A DNA stretch of 64,000 nt, taken from NCBI RefSeq assembly GCF_019311235.1, contig NZ_JAHWDF010000001.1:337622-401621 (forward strand). The letters are read 5' to 3'. The position numbers and the translations under genes were made by a program. Below, piece after piece: positions 34,186-41,600 of this stretch (the stretch's first letter is position 1; every line of letters starts with the position of its first letter). This DNA is from Mesonia aestuariivivens (GTDB lineage: Bacteria; Bacteroidota; Bacteroidia; Flavobacteriales; Flavobacteriaceae). The notes under the pieces are model-generated. The model ran no database searches. It saw only the letters and a list, made by a program, of their open reading frames with translations, and was not told where the DNA came from.

Positions 34186-34860
34186 GTGGGAAGTAAAAAT
34201 AAATTAAAGCGCTTTAAGGAAAATGAAACATTTAAAAATGTTCTTCAGCCTAGCCGAGAAGAAATTACGAATAAAGATTTCAAATTGAAAGGAAAATGGG
34301 CAAAAGAATTTTTTAAAAATGATTTGCCTATTGTATTAGAGTTAGGTTGTGGGAAAGGTGAATATAGTGTTGGTCTTGCTAAAATGTATCCTGAAAAAAA
34401 CTTTTTAGGTATAGATATTAAAGGGGCACGTTTCTGGCGCGGAGCAAAAACGGCTTTAGAAGAAGAAATGAATAACGTGGGATTTTTACGAACACAAATA
34501 GAATTAATAGATCTTGTTTTTGCTGAAAATGAAATTGATGAAATTTGGATTACTTTCCCAGATCCTCAAATAAAATACAAGCGCACCAAGCATAGGCTTA
34601 CCAATACCGAGTTTTTACAGAAATATAAAAAAATACTTCATACTGATGGTGTGGTGAATTTAAAAACCGATAGCGAATTTATGCACGGTTATACCTTAGG
34701 CTTATTACATGGCGAAGGGCACGAAATTTTACATGCCAATCACGACGTGTATAAAAACGAATATTCACCAAAAGAAGTGGTAGGTATACAAACTTTCTAC
34801 GAAAAACAGTATCTTGAAGAAAATAAAAAAATAACCTACATTAAATTTCGTGTAAAATAA
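34186..34860 (+). CDS. trmB: tRNA (guanine-N7-)-methyltransferase TrmB
   Basis: Adds the 7-methyl group to G46 in the variable loop of tRNAs. The 224 residues contain the SAM-binding loop VLELGCGKGEYSVGLA near 50-65, FLGIDIKGAR, and the substrate-binding signature TFPDPQIKYKRTKHRL near 124-139. The start is a GTG at 34186, since no ATG is available before the conserved N-terminal region; the N-terminus MGSKNKLKRF fits relatives. The next gene begins 6 bp later on the same strand. Confidence 0.94.
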   Translation: MGSKNKLKRFKENETFKNVLQPSREEITNKDFKLKGKWAKEFFKNDLPIVLELGCGKGEYSVGLAKMYPEKNFLGIDIKGARFWRGAKTALEEEMNNVGFLRTQIELIDLVFAENEIDEIWITFPDPQIKYKRTKHRLTNTEFLQKYKKILHTDGVVNLKTDSEFMHGYTLGLLHGEGHEILHANHDVYKNEYSPKEVVGIQTFYEKQYLEENKKITYIKFRVK

Positions 34861-34866
34861 TTACTC

Positions 34867-35493
34867 TTGGAAGAATCTAAACTTTTTTTATTTACATTTT
34901 TAGCAGCATTGGGTGGAGTAATTCCTCCTGGTTTAGTGAATATGACCGTCGCCAAATCTTGCGTAGAAAGAGGTAAGCGTAGCGGTTTGTTTGTAGCGAT
35001 TGGTGCTTCTACTATTGTATTGATTCAATCATTTTTTGCTATTTTATTATCAAAATATATCTTAAGTCACCCGTATGTAAATAAAATGCTACTTCGGGTA
35101 GGCTTGGTGGTATTTCTAATTTTGATGATTTATTTTTTCATTCAGGCTAAAAAAAATAAAAAAATAAATACTAATAAGCAGAATAAAGCGGGTAAAAGTT
35201 ACTTTAAAGGATTGACCGTAGCGGTTTTTAACGTTTTTCCAATCCCTTATTTTGTTGCCTTAAGTACCGCTTTTGCTCCTCAAAATGGTAAGTACGATAT
35301 GGTAGATATGGTAATTTTTGCTTCGGCAGCATGTTTAGGAACACTCGCAACACTTTATGGGTATGTAATAGGTTTTACTAAAATAGAAAAACATACTCAA
35401 TCATTTAGTAAATATTCTAATTACTTCATGGCTGGGTTAATGTTTGTTTTGGTTGTCATTACGCTTATAAAAATATTTAAACCTTTTTCATGA
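34867..35493 (+). CDS. LysE-family amino-acid exporter
   Basis: The 208-residue protein has six hydrophobic helices and the family start block FLAALGGVIPPGLVNMTVAK near 10-29 (equivalent to the G-P-x-N pattern of LysE/RhtB). The start codon is a TTG at 34867; the first ATG would delete the first helix. The loop between helix 3 and 4 is Lys/Asn-rich. It sits between trmB (6 bp) and the alkyltransferase-like gene (4-bp ATGA overlap). The exported substrate cannot be told. Confidence 0.85.
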   Translation: MEESKLFLFTFLAALGGVIPPGLVNMTVAKSCVERGKRSGLFVAIGASTIVLIQSFFAILLSKYILSHPYVNKMLLRVGLVVFLILMIYFFIQAKKNKKINTNKQNKAGKSYFKGLTVAVFNVFPIPYFVALSTAFAPQNGKYDMVDMVIFASAACLGTLATLYGYVIGFTKIEKHTQSFSKYSNYFMAGLMFVLVVITLIKIFKPFS

Positions 35494-35819
35494 GTGATGC
35501 TAGCTTCTTTGAAAAAGTTTATGAGGTCGCCAAACAAATTCCTTATGGTAAAGTAACTACGTACGGAGCTATCGCTAAAGCGATTGGCGCAAAAAAAAGT
35601 GCTAGAATGGTAGGTTATGCGATGAACGGTGCTAGCGAAAAAGAAGAAGTGCCAGCTCATCGTGTAGTGAATAGAAAAGGTTTACTCACCGGTAAGCATC
35701 ATTTTCAAGGAACTAACCTTATGCAACAACTTTTGGAAAGTGAAGGAGTAGTTGTTAAAAATAACCAAGTTCAGAATTTAGAGCAGGTTTTATGGGAACC
35801 TAAAGGAGATGAAAGTTAA
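35490..35819 (+). CDS. Alkyltransferase-like protein (ATL, MGMT family without the Cys)
   Basis: The 109-residue protein is a DNA-binding domain of the O6-alkylguanine-DNA alkyltransferase family. In the active-site signature, PCHRV reads PAHRVV, so the methyl-accepting Cys is replaced by Ala56. Such proteins flip alkylated guanine out and hand the lesion to nucleotide excision repair. The helix-turn-helix segment IPYGKVTTYGAIAKAIG (18-34) and the Arg finger region SARMVGYAM (37-45) are present. It overlaps the exporter by 4 bp; the pairing is probably not functional. Confidence 0.92.
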   Translation: MSDASFFEKVYEVAKQIPYGKVTTYGAIAKAIGAKKSARMVGYAMNGASEKEEVPAHRVVNRKGLLTGKHHFQGTNLMQQLLESEGVVVKNNQVQNLEQVLWEPKGDES

Positions 35820-35888
35820 AATTGAATTCGCTTATATTTAGCATTGATAAATTCAATCGATGATCTTCTTAATTACGCTCTTAACCTG

Positions 35889-35896
35889 TATATTTG
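35889..35896 (+). promoter_or_regulatory. Predicted -7 element for the Mrp/NifU group
   Basis: TATATTTG matches TAnnTTTG, 53 bp before the ATG at 35950. Confidence 0.6.
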
Positions 35897-35949
35897 TATT
35901 TTAGATTAATTCTAATTAAGAGGTAAAAATAAAGACGTATCATAGCTAT

Positions 35950-37083
35950 ATGAAATTAGATAAGAAAGATATTTTAAAAGCTTTAGAGACAGTTACTGTT
36001 TCTGGAGAAGGACAAAACATGGTAGAAAGTGGCGTTGTAAAAAACGTCAATATTTTTGGAGATGAAGTAGAGGTAGATTTAACCTTGAAAACTCCAGCAA
36101 TGCATATTAAAAAAAGAGCTGAGGTAGATGTGATGAAAGCTATTCATGAACACGTTTATAATAAAGCTAAGGTAAAAGTCAACATTAAGGTAGACGCACC
36201 ACAAAATAAAAATCCAGAGATTAAAGGAAAAGCAATCCCAGGAATTAAAAATATAGTAGCGGTAGCTTCAGGTAAAGGTGGGGTAGGAAAATCTACTGTA
36301 ACTGCAAATTTAGCGGTTACCCTTTCTAATATGGGCTTTAAAGTAGGATTATTAGATGCAGATATTTACGGACCTTCAGCAACAATTATGTTTGATGTAG
36401 AACGTGAAAAGCCATTATCAGTTACCGTAGATGGAAAGTCGAAAATGAAACCAGTAGAAAATTACGGAGTTAAACTTCTTTCTATTGGCTTTTTTACCAA
36501 ACCTAACCAAGCCGTAATTTGGCGAGGACCTATGGCGGCAAAAGCTTTAAATCAAATGATATTTGATGCAGACTGGGGAGAGCTAGATTTCTTATTAATA
36601 GATTTACCTCCAGGAACAGGAGATATTCACCTTTCAATTATGCAATCATTACCTATTACAGGTTCTGTAATTGTAAGTACTCCGCAAAATGTTGCCTTAG
36701 CGGATGCTAAAAAAGGAGTGGCAATGTTTCAGCAAGAAAGCATTAATGTACCGGTATTAGGGATCGTTGAAAATATGGCCTACTTTACCCCAGCCGAGTT
36801 GCCGGAGAATAAGTATTATATTTTTGGAGAGAAGGGAGCTAAAAATTTAGCAGATGACTTACAAGTTCCATTTTTAGGAGAGTTGCCTTTAGAGCAAAGC
36901 ATTAGAGAAGCAGGAGATATAGGTAGACCTGCTGCATTACAAAAAGGTACAGCTATTGCCTCGGCAATGGAAGAAATTACAAAGAATGTAGTTCAGGAGA
37001 CCGTTAGAAGAAATGATAATATTCCGCCTACAGAAGCTATAAAAATCACTACCATGGCAGGTTGTAGTGCCGTAAAAAAATAG
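35950..37083 (+). CDS. Mrp/ApbC-family Fe-S cluster carrier ATPase
   Basis: The 377-residue protein has an N-terminal MIP18/DUF59 domain at about 3-80 and a deviant-Walker P-loop NTPase with GKGGVGKST at 108-116, DADIYGPSA near 135 and DLPPGTGD. Mrp/ApbC proteins hold and transfer iron-sulfur clusters. The usual CxxC that bridges the cluster in a dimer, located after the segment ENMAYF, is absent: that place reads FTPAELPENK, and the only C-terminal Cys is in MAGCSAVKK. This form is, from memory, common in Bacteroidota. NifU follows after 4 bp. Confidence 0.92.
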   Translation: MKLDKKDILKALETVTVSGEGQNMVESGVVKNVNIFGDEVEVDLTLKTPAMHIKKRAEVDVMKAIHEHVYNKAKVKVNIKVDAPQNKNPEIKGKAIPGIKNIVAVASGKGGVGKSTVTANLAVTLSNMGFKVGLLDADIYGPSATIMFDVEREKPLSVTVDGKSKMKPVENYGVKLLSIGFFTKPNQAVIWRGPMAAKALNQMIFDADWGELDFLLIDLPPGTGDIHLSIMQSLPITGSVIVSTPQNVALADAKKGVAMFQQESINVPVLGIVENMAYFTPAELPENKYYIFGEKGAKNLADDLQVPFLGELPLEQSIREAGDIGRPAALQKGTAIASAMEEITKNVVQETVRRNDNIPPTEAIKITTMAGCSAVKK

Positions 37084-37087
37084 AGAT

Positions 37088-37339
37088 ATGACGACGATTA
37101 ACAAAGACTTAAAGCATAACGTAGAAAAGGCTCTAGAAGAAATTAGACCTTTTTTAAAGAACGACGGTGGAGATATTACACTCATTGAAATTGATGAGCA
37201 GGAAAATGTCGTTCGTGTACGATTAGAAGGAGCTTGCGTAGGTTGTAGTGTTAACCAAATGACCTTAAAGTCTGGCGTAGAAATGACGATAAAAAAATAT
37301 GCTCCTCAAATTGAAAAAGTAATTAATATAGAAGCTTAG
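37088..37339 (+). CDS. NifU C-terminal-domain Fe-S scaffold protein
   Basis: The 83-residue protein is a single NifU-like (Nfu) domain. The cluster-binding CxxC is Cys50 and Cys53 in LEGACVGCSVNQMTLK. The block RPFLKNDGGDITLIEI at 20-35 is typical. It lies 4 bp after the Mrp gene and upstream of the ferredoxin reductase and ferredoxin, so a shared role in making and using Fe-S clusters is plausible. Confidence 0.94.
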   Translation: MTTINKDLKHNVEKALEEIRPFLKNDGGDITLIEIDEQENVVRVRLEGACVGCSVNQMTLKSGVEMTIKKYAPQIEKVINIEA

Positions 37340-37432
37340 GTTTTTTATACTTTTTCAGAAAAAGATGATGATTGTCATTTTTTAATTAAGTCTTAAAAGT
37401 TAATATCGCAACTTCTCTTAAGAAATAAATTT

Positions 37433-38500
37433 ATGATTAAGACAGATATATTAATTATAGGAGCCGGTCCCACCGGCCTTTTTACTGTTTTTGAAGCAGG
37501 ATTGCTAAAACTAAAATGTCATTTAATAGACGCGCTTCCGCAACCTGGCGGTCAGTGTTCAGAATTATATCCTAAAAAGCCTATTTACGATATTCCTGGT
37601 TTTCCAGAAGTATTAGCTGGCGATTTGGTAAATAATTTAATGGAGCAAATTAAATCTTTTGAACCAGGATTTACTTTGGCAGAACGAGCGCAAACCATTG
37701 AGAAACTAGAAGATGGGAGTTTTTTAGTAACGACCAATAAAGGAACGCAGCATAATGCACCGGTGGTAGCTATTGCAGGTGGTTTGGGTAGTTTTGAACC
37801 TAGAAAACCACCTATCCCTAATATCGCTGATTTTGAGGATAAAGGTGTCGCCTATATGGTGAAAGATCCAGAGGTTTATCGTAACAAGAAAGTGGTTATT
37901 GCTGGAGGTGGAGACTCTGCATTAGATTGGAGTATTTTTCTAGCAGATATTGCTGAAGAAGTTACTTTAGTTCATCGTAGAAATGAATTTCGTGGAGCTT
38001 TAGATTCTGTAGATCGAGTAAAAGAATTAAAAGACCTAGGTAAAATTAATTTAATTACACCAGGAGAGGTCGATGGTTTGCAGGCAGATGAAAATGGACA
38101 TTTATCTTCGGTAAGTATTAAAAAGAAAAGCGAAGCTACCGAAGAAATTCAGTTAGCGGTAGATCATTTTATTCCTTTATTTGGGCTTTCTCCAAAATTA
38201 GGTCCTATCGCAGATTGGGGCTTAGAAATTGAAAAAAATGCCATTAAAGTAGATAATACTTTAGATTATCAAACCAACGTTCCTGGTATATATGCCATTG
38301 GTGATGTAAATACTTATCCTGGAAAATTAAAGTTGATTCTTTGTGGCTTCCATGAAGCTACCTTAATGTGTCAAAGTGCGTATAAAAGAATACATCCCGA
38401 TAAGAAATACGTCATGAAGTATACTACTGTAGGAGGAGTAACTGGTTTTGATGGTACTAAAAAAGAAGCGCCAAAAGCGGTCGTAAAAGCAATTGATTAA
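37433..38500 (+). CDS. Ferredoxin-NADP(+) reductase, thioredoxin-reductase-like
   Basis: The 355-residue flavoprotein has the FAD motif IIGAGPTGLF at 8-17, the NADPH-binding VVIAGGGDSALDWS near 153-166, and the final FAD block IYAIGDVNTYPGKLKLILCGFHEA. It lacks the redox CxxC of thioredoxin reductase, which fits the TrxR-like FNR class (YumC type) that shuttles electrons between NADPH and ferredoxin. The next gene, 6 bp further, encodes a [2Fe-2S] ferredoxin, the obvious partner. Confidence 0.92.
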   Translation: MIKTDILIIGAGPTGLFTVFEAGLLKLKCHLIDALPQPGGQCSELYPKKPIYDIPGFPEVLAGDLVNNLMEQIKSFEPGFTLAERAQTIEKLEDGSFLVTTNKGTQHNAPVVAIAGGLGSFEPRKPPIPNIADFEDKGVAYMVKDPEVYRNKKVVIAGGGDSALDWSIFLADIAEEVTLVHRRNEFRGALDSVDRVKELKDLGKINLITPGEVDGLQADENGHLSSVSIKKKSEATEEIQLAVDHFIPLFGLSPKLGPIADWGLEIEKNAIKVDNTLDYQTNVPGIYAIGDVNTYPGKLKLILCGFHEATLMCQSAYKRIHPDKKYVMKYTTVGGVTGFDGTKKEAPKAVVKAID

Positions 38501-38506
38501 TTAGGT

Positions 38507-38839
38507 ATGGAAGAAGATGTAAAAATCACCATTATTGATCGTGAAGGAGAAACCCACGAAATTGATGCGCCAACCGATATGAATATGAATCTTATGGAAG
38601 TAGTTCGTTCATATGAGATCGCTCCCGAAGGAACTATCGGGATTTGTGGCGGAATGGCAATGTGTGCTTCTTGCCAGTGTTATGTATTAAGTGATACCGA
38701 ATTACCAGAAATGCAAGATGAAGAAGAAGCGATGTTAGCAGAAGCTTTTCATGTAGAAGATAACAGTCGCTTAGGTTGTCAAATACCAATTACTCACGAT
38801 TTAAAAGGGTTGAAAGTGCAATTGGCGCCAGAAGAATAA
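38507..38839 (+). CDS. [2Fe-2S] ferredoxin, adrenodoxin type
   Basis: The 110-residue protein binds a [2Fe-2S] cluster through Cys47, Cys53, Cys56 and Cys91: the C-x5-C-x2-C-x34-C pattern typical of vertebrate-type/bacterial ISC ferredoxins, seen in GICGGMAMCASC and LGCQIP. An additional Cys58 lies beside the set. Highly acidic throughout, as expected for docking to a reductase. It is 6 bp after the FNR gene and ends at a perfect hairpin. Confidence 0.95.
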   Translation: MEEDVKITIIDREGETHEIDAPTDMNMNLMEVVRSYEIAPEGTIGICGGMAMCASCQCYVLSDTELPEMQDEEEAMLAEAFHVEDNSRLGCQIPITHDLKGLKVQLAPEE

Positions 38840-38862
38840 ATAACATATTCAATATAAAAAAA

Positions 38863-38892
38863 CAAAAGCCTTATCACGTGATAAGGCTTTTG
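38863..38892. terminator. Perfect 30-bp palindromic terminator
   Basis: CAAAAGCCTTATCAC is followed directly by its reverse complement. It lies between the ferredoxin gene and the convergent outer-membrane gene and is suited to stop transcription from both. Confidence 0.8.
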
Positions 38893-38915
38893 TTATTAAT
38901 AAAACGAGTTGAAAA

Positions 38916-39962
38916 TTAAAACGAATACTGTGTGCCTAGACTAAGCGTATATTTTTGTTTTAATTGTATTCCGTTTGGTTCTTGGTATGCTGGTAATTTT
39001 ATTTCTGCAGCCAAACGCAAACCTTTTAAAGTTTTAGCTGTAAAGTAATAATTTGTACCAAGGGCATAGTTTAATTGCATTCCGCCAATGTTACTGGTGT
39101 TGGCAGTAGTGACCATCATCGGGTTTAAGTTTGGATTGTTACCTTCAATTTGTTCTACATAATTAGCTTCTGCTCTTACCGAAAAACTAAAAAAACTGGT
39201 AGCGTCTAATGCTAACCAAGAAGTTGCTAAATATTGATTTCCTAAGCGGTAATCATTATCATTTTCATTTATATAAAATTTAGCATTGGCTTGTGCACCA
39301 CCGCTTAATTTTTCGGCTTGCCATAAATAAGTCATTCCTAATTTTGTAGAAAATGAACCAGCACCAATTTGCATAGGGTAAGGTAAAATAACTTCCTTAC
39401 CGTTAGACATTGCAGTCTCATCTTTTTGGTCTATAGAGCCCGTAGGGATGCCAACTCCAAACTCTGCATGTAATGCTTGTTGGTTTTCGTTTATTAATTG
39501 TACCAATGCACTTATGCTTACATCGCTAAAACCAGAAGATTTAGTAGAGAAATCGGTATCCATACTCATTCCCATATTGTTCGTCATTCGCATAGTTAAG
39601 TCCATATCATTGGTAATGTAATTAGCCATTACCATTAAGGTTAACTTATCAGATGGTGCATACATAGCGCCAAGCATATGCATATCCATCGTCATTTCTT
39701 GTGGTGATACCATATAATTTTGATAAACAAAATTATTAGTTACGTCGTTATTATTGTAACGAAGGTCTTTCATTTGCATTCTCATATTACGATAAGAAAT
39801 CATAAATTCACCTTTTTGGTGTGTATGGTCACCCATCACCCCAATGGGTGCATGGCTGCTAGTGCGGTGAGCATCCCATAAATTTTCTTCTTTATTATTG
39901 TGTTCTTGCGCGTTGAGGTGAAGGCAAAATAATGCCATCGCTAACCATAAAATGTTTTTCAT
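38916..39962 (-). CDS. Met-rich outer-membrane beta-barrel protein, probable metal-related transporter
   Basis: The 348-residue protein has a Sec signal (1-18, LHLNAQ) and a barrel that ends in Phe (LGTQYSF). It starts with a His-rich patch (APIGVMGDHTHQKGEF). From about residue 50 to 145 Met residues are very frequent, including MRMQMK, MTMDMHML and MTNNMGMSMD. Methionine clusters of this kind bind Cu(I) in other proteins. It resembles the phenol-degradation MetA-like barrels that are often annotated only as transporter. The neighbouring upstream gene encodes a small CNGKC protein that I associate with copper loci. Copper handling is therefore a reasoned guess. Confidence 0.7.
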   Translation of the reverse strand: MKNILWLAMALFCLHLNAQEHNNKEENLWDAHRTSSHAPIGVMGDHTHQKGEFMISYRNMRMQMKDLRYNNNDVTNNFVYQNYMVSPQEMTMDMHMLGAMYAPSDKLTLMVMANYITNDMDLTMRMTNNMGMSMDTDFSTKSSGFSDVSISALVQLINENQQALHAEFGVGIPTGSIDQKDETAMSNGKEVILPYPMQIGAGSFSTKLGMTYLWQAEKLSGGAQANAKFYINENDNDYRLGNQYLATSWLALDATSFFSFSVRAEANYVEQIEGNNPNLNPMMVTTANTSNIGGMQLNYALGTNYYFTAKTLKGLRLAAEIKLPAYQEPNGIQLKQKYTLSLGTQYSF

Positions 39963-40095
39963 GAATTGATTTTTAAATAGCGGTAATGAATGTGCTGTCT
40001 AGTTTGAAGTTGAAGCAGGAGATTACCATTTGATTATAATTAAAATTTATGTTGAAGTTTTAAATGCTTATTCAACTTTTATAAATGAAGCAGAA

Positions 40096-40467
40096 TTATA
40101 TCCTTGGGGGCTGAAACGGGATGTTTTTACCTAAATAGTCATAATGATTAAAATAAAAGTGATTTTTTTGATGATAAAAATTGAACGGTTGAGGTTGATG
40201 AATTGTAATAATTTCTACAAAACCAATAGGGTAATTTTCTAATTGAATGCTTTGCCGTTTTCTATGAGAATTTTCACTGCTTTGTTTTTGCAGTTGCTTT
40301 ATAAGGTAGCATTTACCGTTACAATTAAGACGTGGTTTCTCTTTGTTTACACAAAGAACGTTTACAATGTAATTGTAATTAAAACAATACTCTAAAATAT
40401 GCTCAACAGGTTTGAGCATAGCTAAAAAGTAGAGCGTGATAAATACTGAAGAAAGAAATCTAGCCAA
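40096..40467 (-). CDS. Small membrane-anchored protein with CNGKC motif
   Basis: The 123-residue protein has one hydrophobic segment (about 4-18), then VNVLCVNKEKPRLNCNGKCYLIKQLQKQ, and a His/Tyr/Asn/Phe-rich C-terminal part (QPFNFYHQKNHFYFNH). I recognise this layout, with C-x8-CNGKCYL, from Bacteroidota proteins of unknown function found beside metal efflux or TonB genes. It overlaps the DUF3050 gene by 8 bp and lies 133 bp upstream of the Met-rich barrel gene on the same strand. Confidence in the reading frame is high, in the metal role low. Confidence 0.72.
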   Translation of the reverse strand: MARFLSSVFITLYFLAMLKPVEHILEYCFNYNYIVNVLCVNKEKPRLNCNGKCYLIKQLQKQSSENSHRKRQSIQLENYPIGFVEIITIHQPQPFNFYHQKNHFYFNHYDYLGKNIPFQPPRI

Positions 40468-41242
40468 CGACTTCTTGTTTGCTTAGTTGTTCTTCAATTC
40501 CGTTCCATAACTCAATTCTATTTTGTAGAGCTTTGATGGAAGCTTCTTCTACTTCTTGCCATTTTACTTGATCATCGCCGCAAAGTTCTTCAATCATTTT
40601 TAATGCCATCGGGCCGTGTTCATCTTCATCTAATTCTATATGACGATCAAAGTAATATTTAAATAGCCTTAAATCTTCTTTCGGGAACTTTTGTTGAATT
40701 TTAGTGATAATAGAATTAAACATTCCAGGAATCAAGTCTTCTCTTCCAAAAGTAAAAGCAGCAGCAATGGCGTGAGGCTTATTCGCATAAATTGTTTCAA
40801 AAGTAAATTTCAAAAATTTCTTAACACTAATGGGTAAATCTGATGCTGTAATGATTAAATAAATATCGGTGCCGTGTTGTATTTGCTCCATAAAGTTGCC
40901 AATAGCTTTGGTGCTCGCGCCTCCTTTTTCCATCGCCTCTAAATACATTTCGTAGTGGCTTTGGCGTTTTCCGTCTAAATTGATGTCGGTTTCTTCAGCT
41001 AACACAATTTCATTTATTAAATAACGAACCTCAGGATTCCCTATTGGGTACCAAGGAAAGTTTGTATTTGTTAATTTAGACTGAAGTGCTTTGAGTAACG
41101 ACATAAAATCCCATACGGCAAATACGTGATGCTCCATAAAAACCTGTAGATCTTTAGGCGTCTGAATTTTTTCGTATAAAGAATGATTCAGTAATTGCTC
41201 ACGTAGCTCTTCTGTGGCATCTTCGATATGGGCAGTATTCAT
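40460..41242 (-). CDS. DUF3050 family protein, heme-oxygenase-like fold
   Basis: The 260-residue all-helical protein matches DUF3050. Helix motifs FMEHHVFAVWDFMSLL (about 30-45), NEIVLAEETDIN (about 72-83), QSHYEMYLEAM, and YYFDRHIELDEDEHGPMA (about 202-219) carry a set of His, Glu and Asp residues similar in arrangement to metal-binding members of the heme-oxygenase-like superfamily. Function is not known; an iron-dependent oxidase or a haem-binding protein would both be compatible. It has a near-perfect promoter and is followed with an 8-bp overlap by the CNGKC gene. Confidence 0.85.
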   Translation of the reverse strand: MNTAHIEDATEELREQLLNHSLYEKIQTPKDLQVFMEHHVFAVWDFMSLLKALQSKLTNTNFPWYPIGNPEVRYLINEIVLAEETDINLDGKRQSHYEMYLEAMEKGGASTKAIGNFMEQIQHGTDIYLIITASDLPISVKKFLKFTFETIYANKPHAIAAAFTFGREDLIPGMFNSIITKIQQKFPKEDLRLFKYYFDRHIELDEDEHGPMALKMIEELCGDDQVKWQEVEEASIKALQNRIELWNGIEEQLSKQEVVG

Positions 41243-41257
41243 AGCTCAAATTTTGTG

Positions 41258-41265
41258 CAAAAGTA
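41258..41265 (-). promoter_or_regulatory. Predicted -7 element for the DUF3050 operon
   Basis: TACTTTTG on the minus strand matches TAnnTTTG, 15 bp upstream of the ATG. Confidence 0.6.
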
Positions 41266-41402
41266 AGGCGTGATTCTTGTATATTAAAATTCAAATGAAA
41301 GTTTAATGCGTAAATAATCTAGAAAATCTAGATTGAACAAAATCTTTTTTTACTGTGGTGATTAATATTCTTATTTTTTATTCCAATCAATCTAAAGATT
41401 AC

Positions 41403-41522
41403 TTGCGGGTAGAAGGTGTTTTGCCAAAGAAAGAAGTGAAGTTGAAAACAAAGTGTTGCGAAAAGTACATAAAAAAGGGCAAACGCTGTAAACGCTGCCC
41501 TTGCTTTGATTTGCTTTCTTGA
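41403..41522 (+). CDS. Cys-rich micro-protein in the DUF3050/acyl-CoA dehydrogenase gap
   Basis: The 358-bp gap between 41243 and 41600 contains a short frame with strong protein character. From a TTG at 41403 it encodes 39 residues: a Lys/Val segment followed by KCCEKYIKKGKRCKRCPCFD and a short tail. The cysteine pattern CC-x9-C-x2-C-x-C and the CCEKY..GKRCKRCP core resemble small Bacteroidota proteins I recall as conserved hypotheticals. The frame is open back to 41337, and GTG codons at 41355 and 41358 are alternative starts giving 55 or 54 residues. No ATG exists. AAAG lies 7 bp before the TTG. The hairpin serving as terminator for the opposite gene lies within this frame. Confidence 0.55.
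   Translation: MRVEGVLPKKEVKLKTKCCEKYIKKGKRCKRCPCFDLLS
41475..41502 (-). terminator. Terminator for the acyl-CoA dehydrogenase gene
   Basis: AAGGGCA (41475-41481) pairs with TGCCCTT (41496-41502); inner bases AACGCTG-TAAACGC can extend it in part. A T run follows on the minus strand. Confidence 0.6.
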
Positions 41523-41600
41523 TTTAGGTCTACTAAATCTGTCGAAACCTATGATTTTTTTTCATGCTGAACTTGTTACAGGATCGCATCATTGGTGTAA

